Shown here one piece after another: positions 26,444-38,104 of a stretch of 64,000 bases of DNA. A program made the position numbers and the translations under genes. The notes below the pieces were generated by a model. The model made no database searches, had not been told where the DNA came from, and saw only the letters and a list, made by a program, of their open reading frames with translations. Source of the stretch: Micromussa lordhowensis (lineage: Eukaryota; Cnidaria; Anthozoa; Scleractinia; Lobophylliidae); contig CAXHUQ010001451.1 in NCBI GenBank assembly GCA_964020085.1, forward strand, positions 1-64,000, in the 5' to 3' direction. The stretch's first letter is position 1. Each line of letters begins with the position of its first letter.

Positions 26444-29400
26444 AGCATTTTCCCTTGGTCCCCCTTGGCAAAATCTCAGAAAATGGCCGATTTAGGTCTC
26501 CTTGGCAAATTTGTCATAACTCGGCTCTGCGGGCACTTATGGAGGCGCAGTTTGCAGCAAAATGTTCCTCTATGATTGCACTTCAAGTGCATACTAATTA
26601 GGAGATGATGCGATTTGCGCCAGGGTTTTTGAAGCCCGTATAGTCGGCCTACTTTTTTGAGCATTTTCCCTTGGTCCCCCCTTGGCAAAATCTCAGAAAA
26701 TGGCCGATTTAGGTCTCCTTGGCAAATTTGTCATAACTCGGCTCTGCGGGCACTTATGGAGGCGCAGTTTGCAGCAAAATGTTCCTCTATGATTGCACTT
26801 CAAGTGCATACTAATTAGGAGATGATGCGATTTGCGCCAGGGTGTTTTTGAAGCCCGTATAGTCGGCCTACTTTTTTGAGCATTTTCCCTTGGTCCCCCC
26901 TTGGCAAAATCTCAGAAAATGGCCGATTTAGGTCTCCTTGGCAAATTTGTCATAACTCGGCTCTGCGGGCACTTATGGAGGCGCAGTTTGCAGCAAAATG
27001 TTCCTCTATGATTGCACTTCAAGTGCATACTAATTAGGAGATGATGCGATTTGCGCCAGGGTGTTTTTGAAGCCCGTATAGTCGGCCTACTTTTTTGAGC
27101 ATTTTCCTTGGTCCCCCCTTGGCAAAATCTCAGAAAATGGCCGATTTAGGTCTCCTTGGCAAATTTGTCATAACTCGGCTCTGCGGGCACTTATGGAGGC
27201 GCAGTTTGCAGCAAAATGTTCCTCTATGATTGCACTTCAAGTGCATACTAATTAGGAGATGATGCGATTTGCGCCAGGGTGTTTTTGAAGCCCGTATAGT
27301 CGGCCTACTTTTTTGAGCATTTTCCCTTGGTCCCCCCTTGGCAAAATCTCAGAAAATGGCCGATTTAGGTCTCCTTGGCAAATTTGTCATAACTCGGCTC
27401 TGCGGGCACTTATGGAGGCGCAGTTTGCAGCAAAATGTTCCTCTATGATTGCACTTCAAGTGCATACTAATTAGGAGATGATGCGATTTGCGCCAGGGTG
27501 TTTTTGAAGCCCGTATAGTCGGCCTACTTTTTTGAGCATTTTCCCTTGGTCCCCCCTTGGCAAAATCTCAGAAAATGGCCGATTTAGGTCTCCTTGGCAA
27601 ATTTGTCATAACTCGGCTCTGCGGGCACTTATGGAGGCGCAGTTTGCAGCAAAATGTTCCTCTATGATTGCACTTCAAGTGCATACTAATTAGGAGATGA
27701 TGCGATTTGCGCCAGGGTGTTTTTGAAGCCCGTATAGTCGGCCTACTTTTTTGAGCATTTTCCCTTGGTCCCCCCTTGGCAAAATCTCAGAAAATGGCCG
27801 ATTTAGGTCTCCTTGGCAAATTTGTCATAACTCGGCTCTGCGGGCACTTATGGAGGCGCAGTTTGCAGCAAAATGTTCCTCTATGATTGCACTTCAAGTG
27901 CATACTAATTAGGAGATGATGCGATTTGCGCCAGGGTGTTTTTGAAGCCCGTATAGTCGGCCTACTTTTTTGAGCATTTTCCCTTGGTCCCCCCTTGGCA
28001 AAATCTCAGAAAATGGCCGATTTATGTCTCCTTGGCAAATTTGTCATAACTCGGCTCTGCGGGCACTTATGGAGGCGCAGTTTGCAGCAAAATGTTCCTC
28101 TATGATTGCACTTCAAGTGCATACTAATTAGGAGATGATGCGATTTGCGCCAGGGTGTTTTTGAAGCCCGTATAGTCGGCCTACTTTTTTGAGCATTTTC
28201 CCTTGGTCCCCCCTTGGCAAAATCTCAGAAAATGGCCGATTTAGGTCTCCTTGGCAAATTTGTCATAACTCGGCTCTGCGGGCACTTATGGAGGCGCAGT
28301 TTGCAGCAAAATGTTCCTCTATGATTGCACTTCAAGTGCATACTAATTAGGAGATGATGCGATTTGCGCCAGGGTGTTTTTGAAGCCCGTATAGTCGGCC
28401 TACTTTTTTGAGCATTTTCCCTTGGTCCCCCCTTGGCAAAATCTCAGAAAATGGCCGATTTAGGTCTCCTTGGCAAATTTGTCATAACTCGGCTCTGCGG
28501 GCACTTATGGAGGCGCAGTTTGCAGCAAAATGTTCCTCTATGATTGCACTTCAAGTGCATACTAATTAGGAGATGATGCGATTTGCGCCAGGGTGTTTTT
28601 GAAGCCCGCATAGTCGGCCTACTTTTTTGAGCATTTTCCTTGGTCCCCCCTTGGCAAAATCTCAGAAAATGGCCGATTTAGGTCTCCTTGGCAAATTTGT
28701 CATAACTCGGCTCTGCGGGCACTTATGGAGGCGCAGTTTGCAGCAAAATGTTCCTCTATGATTGCACTTCAAGTGCATACTAATTAGGAGATGATGCGAT
28801 TTGCGCCAGGGTGTTTTTGAAGCCCGTATAGTCGGCCTACTTTTTTGAGCATTTTCCCTTGGTCCCCCCTTGGCAAAATCTCAGAAAATGGCCGATTTAG
28901 GTCTCCTTGGCAAATTTGTCATAACTCGGCTCTGCGGGCACTTATGGAGGCGCAGTTTGCAGCAAAATGTTCCTCTATGATTGCACTTCAAGTGCATACT
29001 AATTAGGAGATGATGCGATTTGCGCCAGGGTGTTTTGAAGCCCGTATAGTCGGCCTACTTTTTTGAGCATTTTCCCTTGGTCCCCCCTTGGCAAAATCTC
29101 AGAAAATGGCCGATTTAGGTCTCCTTGGCAAATTTGTCATAACTCGGCTCTGCGGGCACTTATGGAGGCGCAGTTTGCAGCAAAATGTTCCTCTATGATT
29201 GCACTTCAAGTGCATACTAATTAGGAGATGATGCGATTTGCGCCAGGGTGTTTTTGAAGCCCGTATAGTCGGCCTACTTTTTTGAGCATTTTCCCTTGGT
29301 CCCCCCTTGGCAAAATCTCAGAAAATGGCCGATTTAGGTCTCCTTGGCAAATTTGTCATAACTCGGCTCTGCGGGCACTTATGGAGGCGCAGTTTGCAGC

Positions 29401-29700
29401 AAAATGTTCCTCTATGATTGCACTTCAAGTGCATACTAATTAGGAGATGATGCGATTTGCGCCAGGGTGTTTTTGAAGCCCGTATAGTCGGCCTACTTTT
29501 TTGAGCATTTTCCCTTGGTCCCCCCTTGGCAAAATCTCAGAAAATGGCCGATTTAGGTCTCCTTGGCAAATTTGTCATAACTCGGCTCTGCGGGCACTTA
29601 TGGAGGCGCAGTTTGCAGCAAAATGTTCCTCTATGATTGCACTTCAAGTGCATACTAATTAGGAGATGATGCGATTTGCGCCAGGGTGTTTTGAAGCCCG
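26444..29700. other. Cluster of small deletions
   Basis: Six length losses fall in about 3.2 kb: C6 to C5 near 26,459-26,464; loss of two bases in CAGGGTGTTTTT near 26,622-26,630; C3 to C2 near 27,107 and again near 28,639; T5 to T4 near 29,034 and 29,691. The 26 kb to the left has almost none. All six are deletions, five of them in homopolymers. This is the pattern of reduced consensus accuracy, and it leads toward the anomalous locus at 31.9 kb. Genuine mutation is possible but less likely to be so one-sided. Confidence 0.65.
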
Positions 29701-31933
29701 TATAGTCGGCCTACTTTTTTGAGCATTTTCCCTTGGTCCCCCCTTGGCAAAATCTCAGAAAATGGCCGATTTAGGTCTCCTTGGCAAATTTGTCATAACT
29801 CGGCTCTGCGGGCACTTATGGAGGCGCAGTTTGCAGCAAAATGTTCCTCTATGATTGCACTTCAAGTGCATACTAATTAGGAGATGATGCGATTTGCGCC
29901 AGGGTGTTTTTGAAGCCCGTATAGTCGGCCTACTTTTTTGAGCATTTTCCCTTGGTCCCCCCTTGGCAAAATCTCAGAAAATGGCCGATTTAGGTCTCCT
30001 TGGCAAATTTGTCATAACTCGGCTCTGCGGGCACTTATGGAGGCGCAGTTTGCAGCAAAATGTTCCTCTATGATTGCACTTCAAGTGCATACTAATTAGG
30101 AGATGATGCGATTTGCGCCAGGGTGTTTTTGAAGCCCGTATAGTCGGCCTACTTTTTTGAGCATTTTCCCTTGGTCCCCCCTTGGCAAAATCTCAGAAAA
30201 TGGCCGATTTAGGTCTCCTTGGCAAATTTGTCATAACTCGGCTCTGCGGGCACTTATGGAGGCGCAGTTTGCAGCAAAATGTTCCTCTATGATTGCACTT
30301 CAAGTGCATACTAATTAGGAGATGATGCGATTTGCGCCAGGGTGTTTTTGAAGCCCGTATAGTCGGCCTACTTTTTTGAGCATTTTCCCTTGGTCCCCCC
30401 TTGGCAAAATCTCAGAAAATGGCCGATTTAGGTCTCCTTGGCAAATTTGTCATAACTCGGCTCTGCGGGCACTTATGGAGGCGCAGTTTGCAGCAAAATG
30501 TTCCTCTATGATTGCACTTCAAGTGCATACTAATTAGGAGATGATGCGATTTGCGCCAGGGTGTTTTTGAAGCCCGTATAGTCGGCCTACTTTTTTGAGC
30601 ATTTTCCCTTGGTCCCCCCTTGGCAAAATCTCAGAAAATGGCCGATTTAGGTCTCCTTGGCAAATTTGTCATAACTCGGCTCTGCGGGCACTTATGGAGG
30701 CGCAGTTTGCAGCAAAATGTTCCTCTATGATTGCACTTCAAGTGCATACTAATTAGGAGATGATGCGATTTGCGCCAGGGTGTTTTTGAAGCCCGTATAG
30801 TCGGCCTACTTTTTTGAGCATTTTCCCTTGGTCCCCCCTTGGCAAAATCTCAGAAAATGGCCGATTTAGGTCTCCTTGGCAAATTTGTCATAACTCGGCT
30901 CTGCGGGCACTTATGGAGGCGCAGTTTGCAGCAAAATGTTCCTCTATGATTGCACTTCAAGTGCATACTAATTAGGAGATGATGCGATTTGCGCCAGGGT
31001 GTTTTTGAAGCCCGTATAGTCGGCCTACTTTTTTGAGCATTTTCCCTTGGTCCCCCCTTGGCAAAATCTCAGAAAATGGCCGATTTAGGTCTCCTTGGCA
31101 AATTTGTCATAACTCGGCTCTGCGGGCACTTATGGAGGCGCAGTTTGCAGCAAAATGTTCCTCTATGATTGCACTTCAAGTGCATACTAATTAGGAGATG
31201 ATGCGATTTGCGCCAGGGTGTTTTTGAAGCCCGTATAGTCGGCCTACTTTTTTGAGCATTTTCCCTTGGTCCCCCCTTGGCAAAATCTCAGAAAATGGCC
31301 GATTTAGGTCTCCTTGGCAAATTTGTCATAACTCGGCTCTGCGGGCACTTATGGAGGCGCAGTTTGCAGCAAAATGTTCCTCTATGATTGCACTTCAAGT
31401 GCATACTAATTAGGAGATGATGCGATTTGCGCCAGGGTGTTTTTGAAGCCCGTATAGTCGGCCTACTTTTTTGAGCATTTTCCCTTGGTCCCCCCTTGGC
31501 AAAATCTCAGAAAATGGCCGATTTAGGTCTCCTTGGCAAATTTGTCATAACTCGGCTCTGCGGGCACTTATGGAGGCGCAGTTTGCAGCAAAATGTTCCT
31601 CTATGATTGCACTTCAAGTGCATACTAATTAGGAGATGATGCGATTTGCGCCAGGGTGTTTTTGAAGCCCGTATAGTCGGCCTACTTTTTTGAGCATTTT
31701 CCCTTGGTCCCCCCTTGGCAAAATCTCAGAAAATGGCCGATTTAGGTCTCCTTGGCAAATTTGTCATAACTCGGCTCTGCGGGCACTTATGGAGGCGCAG
31801 TTTGCAGCAAAATGTTCCTCTATGATTGCACTTCAAGTGCATACTAATTAGGAGATGATGCGATTTGCGCCAGGGTGTTTTTGAAGCCCGTATAGTCGGC
31901 CTACTTTTTTGAGCATTTTCCCTTGGTCCCCCC

Positions 31934-31956
31934 GTACTCTGCGTTGATACACTAGC
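31934..31956 (-). other. Probable PCR-primer/adapter remnant inside the satellite
   Basis: Here 23 nt replace the 7 nt TTGGCAA that normally follow the six-C run, a net +16 bp. The first 17 nt, GTACTCTGCGTTGATAC (31,934-31,950), match the reverse complement of the SMART-type primer whose 3' part reads GTATCAACGCAGAGTAC. That oligo is used in template-switch cDNA kits and, as I recall, in PacBio low-input genomic amplification. The remaining ACTAGC only loosely resembles the rest of that primer. Nothing like this occurs elsewhere in the window. An exact 17-nt match is very unlikely by chance. I infer a chimeric or untrimmed read incorporated into the consensus. Confidence 0.85.
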
Positions 31957-31981
31957 AATCTCAGAAAATGGCCGATTTAGG

Positions 31982-32190
31982 TCTCCTTGGCAAATTTGTC
32001 ATAACTCGGCTCTGCGGGCACTTATGGAGGCGCAGTTTGCAGCAAAATGTTCCTCTATGATTGCACTTCAAGTGCATACTAATTAGGAGATGATGCGATT
32101 TGCGCCAGGTGTTTTTGAAGCCCGTATAGTCGGCTACTTTTTGAGCATTTCCCTTGTCCCCCCAAAATCTCAGAAAATGGCCGATTTAGG
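31982..32190. repeat. Degraded 209-bp monomer beside the adapter-like insert
   Basis: The first half is canonical. Between 32,109 and 32,164 ten bases are missing and none gained: one G from CAGGGTG, one C from CGGCCTAC, one T from the six-T run, one T from the four-T run, one G from TTGGTCC, and five bases (TTGGC) before AAAATCTC. No other unit has more than two small lesions. Deletion-only errors in homopolymers are a signature of low-coverage or raw long-read sequence, so this is probably the poorly supported flank of a join. Confidence 0.8.
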
Positions 32191-35100
32191 TCTCCTTGGC
32201 AAATTTGTCATAACTCGGCTCTGCGGGCACTTATGGAGGCGCAGTTTGCAGCAAAATGTTCCTCTATGATTGCACTTCAAGTGCATACTAATTAGGAGAT
32301 GATGCGATTTGCGCCAGGGTGTTTTTGAAGCCCGTATAGTCGGCCTACTTTTTTGAGCATTTTCCCTTGGTCCCCCCTTGGCAAAATCTCAGAAAATGGC
32401 CGATTTAGGTCTCCTTGGCAAATTTGTCATAACTCGGCTCTGCGGGCACTTATGGAGGCGCAGTTTGCAGCAAAATGTTCCTCTATGATTGCACTTCAAG
32501 TGCATACTAATTAGGAGATGATGCGATTTGCGCCAGGGTGTTTTTGAAGCCCGTATAGTCGGCCTACTTTTTTGAGCATTTTCCCTTGGTCCCCCCTTGG
32601 CAAAATCTCAGAAAATGGCCGATTTAGGTCTCCTTGGCAAATTTGTCATAACTCGGCTCTGCGGGCACTTATGGAGGCGCAGTTTGCAGCAAAATGTTCC
32701 TCTATGATTGCACTTCAAGTGCATACTAATTAGGAGATGATGCGATTTGCGCCAGGGTGTTTTTGAAGCCCGTATAGTCGGCCTACTTTTTTGAGCATTT
32801 TCCCTTGGTCCCCCCTTGGCAAAATCTCAGAAAATGGCCGATTTAGGTCTCCTTGGCAAATTTGTCATAACTCGGCTCTGCGGGCACTTATGGAGGCGCA
32901 GTTTGCAGCAAAATGTTCCTCTATGATTGCACTTCAAGTGCATACTAATTAGGAGATGATGCGATTTGCGCCAGGGTGTTTTTGAAGCCCGTATAGTCGG
33001 CCTACTTTTTTGAGCATTTTCCCTTGGTCCCCCCTTGGCAAAATCTCAGAAAATGGCCGATTTAGGTCTCCTTGGCAAATTTGTCATAACTCGGCTCTGC
33101 GGGCACTTATGGAGGCGCAGTTTGCAGCAAAATGTTCCTCTATGATTGCACTTCAAGTGCATACTAATTAGGAGATGATGCGATTTGCGCCAGGGTGTTT
33201 TTGAAGCCCGTATAGTCGGCCTACTTTTTTGAGCATTTTCCCTTGGTCCCCCCTTGGCAAAATCTCAGAAAATGGCCGATTTAGGTCTCCTTGGCAAATT
33301 TGTCATAACTCGGCTCTGCGGGCACTTATGGAGGCGCAGTTTGCAGCAAAATGTTCCTCTATGATTGCACTTCAAGTGCATACTAATTAGGAGATGATGC
33401 GATTTGCGCCAGGGTGTTTTTGAAGCCCGTATAGTCGGCCTACTTTTTTGAGCATTTTCCCTTGGTCCCCCCTTGGCAAAATCTCAGAAAATGGCCGATT
33501 TAGGTCTCCTTGGCAAATTTGTCATAACTCGGCTCTGCGGGCACTTATGGAGGCGCAGTTTGCAGCAAAATGTTCCTCTATGATTGCACTTCAAGTGCAT
33601 ACTAATTAGGAGATGATGCGATTTGCGCCAGGGTGTTTTTGAAGCCCGTATAGTCGGCCTACTTTTTTGAGCATTTTCCCTTGGTCCCCCCTTGGCAAAA
33701 TCTCAGAAAATGGCCGATTTAGGTCTCCTTGGCAAATTTGTCATAACTCGGCTCTGCGGGCACTTATGGAGGCGCAGTTTGCAGCAAAATGTTCCTCTAT
33801 GATTGCACTTCAAGTGCATACTAATTAGGAGATGATGCGATTTGCGCCAGGGTGTTTTTGAAGCCCGTATAGTCGGCCTACTTTTTTGAGCATTTTCCCT
33901 TGGTCCCCCCTTGGCAAAATCTCAGAAAATGGCCGATTTAGGTCTCCTTGGCAAATTTGTCATAACTCGGCTCTGCGGGCACTTATGGAGGCGCAGTTTG
34001 CAGCAAAATGTTCCTCTATGATTGCACTTCAAGTGCATACTAATTAGGAGATGATGCGATTTGCGCCAGGGTGTTTTTGAAGCCCGTATAGTCGGCCTAC
34101 TTTTTTGAGCATTTTCCCTTGGTCCCCCCTTGGCAAAATCTCAGAAAATGGCCGATTTAGGTCTCCTTGGCAAATTTGTCATAACTCGGCTCTGCGGGCA
34201 CTTATGGAGGCGCAGTTTGCAGCAAAATGTTCCTCTATGATTGCACTTCAAGTGCATACTAATTAGGAGATGATGCGATTTGCGCCAGGGTGTTTTTGAA
34301 GCCCGTATAGTCGGCCTACTTTTTTGAGCATTTTCCCTTGGTCCCCCCTTGGCAAAATCTCAGAAAATGGCCGATTTAGGTCTCCTTGGCAAATTTGTCA
34401 TAACTCGGCTCTGCGGGCACTTATGGAGGCGCAGTTTGCAGCAAAATGTTCCTCTATGATTGCACTTCAAGTGCATACTAATTAGGAGATGATGCGATTT
34501 GCGCCAGGGTGTTTTTGAAGCCCGTATAGTCGGCCTACTTTTTTGAGCATTTTCCCTTGGTCCCCCCTTGGCAAAATCTCAGAAAATGGCCGATTTAGGT
34601 CTCCTTGGCAAATTTGTCATAACTCGGCTCTGCGGGCACTTATGGAGGCGCAGTTTGCAGCAAAATGTTCCTCTATGATTGCACTTCAAGTGCATACTAA
34701 TTAGGAGATGATGCGATTTGCGCCAGGGTGTTTTTGAAGCCCGTATAGTCGGCCTACTTTTTTGAGCATTTTCCCTTGGTCCCCCCTTGGCAAAATCTCA
34801 GAAAATGGCCGATTTAGGTCTCCTTGGCAAATTTGTCATAACTCGGCTCTGCGGGCACTTATGGAGGCGCAGTTTGCAGCAAAATGTTCCTCTATAATTG
34901 CACTTCAAGTGCATACTAATTAGGAGATGATGCGATTTGCGCCAGGGTGTTTTTGAAGCCCGTATAGTCGGCCTACTTTTTTGAGCATTTTCCCTTGGTC
35001 CCCCCTTGGCAAAATCTCAGAAAATGGCCGATTTAGGTCTCCTTGGCAAATTTGTCATAACTCGGCTCTGCGGGCACTTATGGAGGCGCAGTTTGCAGCA

Positions 35101-35256
35101 AAATGTTCCTCTATGATTGCACTTCAAGTGCATACTAATTAGGAGATGATGCGATTTGCGCCAGGGTGTTTTTGAAGCCCGTATAGTCGGCCTACTTTTT
35201 TGAGCATTTTCCCTTGGTCCCCCCTTGGCAAAATCTCAGAAAATGGCCGATTTAGG

Positions 35257-38104
35257 TCTCCTTGGCAAATTTGTCATAACTCGGCTCTGCGGGCACTTAT
35301 GGAGCCGCGGTTTGCAGCAAAATCTTCCTCTATGATTGCACTTCAAGTGCATACTAATTAGGAGATGATGCGATTTGCGCCAGGGTGTTTTTGAAGCCCG
35401 TATAGTCGGCCTACTTTTTTGAGCATTTTCCCTTGGTCCCCCCTTGGCAAAATCTCAGAAAATGGCCGATTTAGGTGTCCTTGGCAAATTTGTCATAACT
35501 CGGCTCTGCGGGCACTTATGGAGCCGCAGTTTGCAGCAAAATCTTCCTCTATGATTGCACTTCGAGTGCATACTAATTAGGAGATGATGCGATTTGCGCC
35601 AGGGTGTTTTTGAAGCCCGTATAGTCGGCCTACTTTTTTGAGCATTTTCCCTTGGTCCCCCCTTGGCAAAATCTCAGAAAATGGCCGATTTAGGTCTCCT
35701 TGGCAAATTTGTCATAACTCGGCTCTGCGGGCACTTATGGAGGCGCAGTTTGCAGCAAAATGTTCCTCTATGATTGCACTTCAAGTGCATACTAATTAGG
35801 AGATGATGCGATTTGCGCCAGGGTGTTTTTGAAGCCCGTATAGTCGGCCTACTTTTTTGAGCATTTTCCCTTGGTCCCCCCTTGGCAAAATCTCAGAAAA
35901 TGGCCGATTTAGGTGTCCTTGGCAAATTTGTCATAACTCGGCTCTGCGGGCACTTATGGAGGCGCAGTTTGCAGCAAAATCTTCCTCTATGATTGCTCTT
36001 CAAGTGCATACTAATTAGGAGATGATGCGATTTGCGCCAGGGTGTTTTTGAAGCCCGTATAGTCGGCCTACTTTTTTGAGCATTTTCCCTTGGTCCCCCC
36101 TTGGCAAAATCTCAGAAAATGGCCGATTTAGGTGTCCTTGGCAAATTTGTCATAACTCGGCTCTGCGGGCACTTATGGAGCCGCAGTTTGCAGCAAAATC
36201 TTCCTCTATGATTGCACTTCGAGTGCATACTAATTAGGAGATGATGCGATTTGCGCCAGGGTGTTTTTGAAGCCCGTATAGTCGGCCTACTTTTTTGAGC
36301 ATTTTCCCTTGGTCCCCCCTTGGCAAAATCTCAGAAAATGGCCGATTTAGGTGTCCTTGGCAAATTTGTCATAACTCGGCTCTGCGGGCACTTATGGAGC
36401 CGCAGTTTGCAGCAAAATCTTCCTCTATGATTGCACTTCAAGTGCATACTAATTAGGAGATGATGCGATTTGCGCCAGGGTGTTTTTGAAGCCCGTATAG
36501 TCGGCCTACTTTTTTGAGCATTTTCCCTTGGTCCCCCCTTGGCAAAATCTCAGAAAATGGCCGATTTAGGTGTCCTTGGCAAATTTGTCATAACTCGGCT
36601 CTGCGGGCACTTATGGAGCCGCAGTTTGCAGCAAAATCTTCCTCTATGATTGCACTTCAAGTGCATACTAATTAGGAGATGATGCGATTTGCGCCAGGGT
36701 GTTTTTGAAGCCCGTATAGTCGGCCTACTTTTTTGAGCATTTTCCCTTGGTCCCCCCTTGGCAAAATCTCAGAAAATGGCCGATTTAGGTGTCCTTGGCA
36801 AATTTGTCATAACTCGGCTCTGCGGGCACTTATGGAGCCGCAGTTTGCAGCAAAATCTTCCTCTATGATTGCACTTCAAGTGCATACTAATTAGGAGATG
36901 ATGCGATTTGCGCCAGGGTGTTTTTGAAGCCCGTATAGTCGGCCTACTTTTTTGAGCATTTTCCCTTGGTCCCCCCTTGGCAAAATCTCAGAAAATGGCC
37001 GATTTAGGTGTCCTTGGCAAATTTGTCATAACTCGGCTCTGCGGGCCCTTATGGAGCCGCAGTTTGCAGCAAAATCTTCCTCTATGATTGCACTTCAAGT
37101 GCATACTAATTAGGACATGATGCGATTTGCGCCAGGGTGTTTTTGAAGCCCGTATAGTCGGCCTACTTTTTTGAGCATTTTCCCTTGGTCCCCCCTTGGC
37201 AAAATCTCAGAAAATGGCCGATTTAGGTGTCCTTGGCAAATTTGTCATAACTCGGCTCTGCGGGCACTTATGGAGCCGCGGTTTGCAGCAAAATCTTCCT
37301 CTATGATTGCACTTCAAGTGCATACTAGTTAGGAGATGATGCGATTTGCGCCAGGGTGTTTTGTAAGCCCGTATAGTCGGCCTACTTTTTTGAGCATTTT
37401 CCCTTGGTCCCCCCTTGGCAAAATCTCAGAAAATGGCCGATTTAGGTCTCCTTGGCAAATTTGTCATAACTCGGCTCTGCGGGCACTTATGGAGCCGCAG
37501 TTTGCAGCAAAATCTTCCTCTATGATTGCACTTCAAGTGCATACTAATTAGGAGATGATGCGATTTGCGCCAGGGTGTTTTTGAAGCCCGTATAGTCGGC
37601 CTACTTTTTTGAGCATTTTCCCTTGGTCCCCCCTTGGCAAAATCTCAGAAAATGGCCGATTTAGGTGTCCTTGGCAAATTTGTCATAACTCGGCTCTGCG
37701 AAAACTTATGGAGCCGCAGTTTGCAGCAAAATCTTCCTCTATGATTGCACTTCAAGTGCATACTAATTAGGAGATGATGCGATTTGCGCCAGGGTGTTTT
37801 TGAAGCCCGTATAGTCGGCCTACTTTTTTGAGCATTTTCCCTTGGTCCCCCCTTGGCAAAATCTCAGAAAATGGCCGATTTAGGTGTCCTTGGCAAATTT
37901 GTCATAACTCGGCTCTGCGGGCACTTATGGAGCCGCGGTTTGCAGCAAAATCTTCCTCTATGATTGCACTTCAAGTGCATACTAATTAGGAGATGATGCG
38001 ATTTGCGCCAGGGTGTTTTTGAAGCCCGTATAGTCGGCCTACTTTTTTGAGCATTTTCCCTTGGTTCCCCCCTTGGCAAAATCTCAGAAAATGGCCGATT
38101 TAGG
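35257..38104. repeat. Duplicated 13-monomer block, copy 1
   Basis: Ordered markers: GCCGCGG unit (35,257); TTCGAG (35,476); A-type unit (35,695); hybrid GGCGCAG with GATTGCTCTT (35,914); TTCGAG (36,133); three plain units; GGGCCCTT with GGACATG (37,009); GCCGCGG with GTAAG (37,228); TCTCC hybrid (37,447); GCGAAAAC (37,666); GCCGCGG with GGTTCC (37,885). The same order returns at 53,220-55,848. Several markers (GATTGCTCTT, GGGCCCTT, GGACATG) occur only in these two blocks, so common descent is secure. Confidence 0.85.

Larger units (their letters stand above)
1..35256. repeat. A domain: 161 highly homogenised monomers
   Basis: All units carry C at monomer position 2, G at 49 and G at 68 (TCTCC, GGAGGCGCAG, AAAATGTTCC). 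Substitutions I found: T to C at 1,929, 2,148, 3,243, 24,265 and 24,484 (same monomer position); A to C at 6,890; G to A at 24,738; G to T at 25,085 and 28,025; T to C at 28,609; G to A at 34,896. That is about one per 3 kb. Stretches such as 6.9-14.4 kb and 15.8-23.6 kb show no variant that I could see. Such uniformity fits recent amplification or strong homogenisation. It also means copy number depends entirely on how well reads spanned the array. Confidence 0.9.

Noticed and set aside
37336..37551. Open frames of about 63-101 codons on both strands, the same 71-codon frame recurring in several B units
   Set aside because: They appear only where a variant removes a stop or shifts frame (TTTTGTAAG removes the TGA; an extra T or lost base shifts the minus strand). 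They are absent from canonical units, overlap on opposite strands, and encode nothing I recognise. They are by-products of the repeat, so no CDS is annotated.
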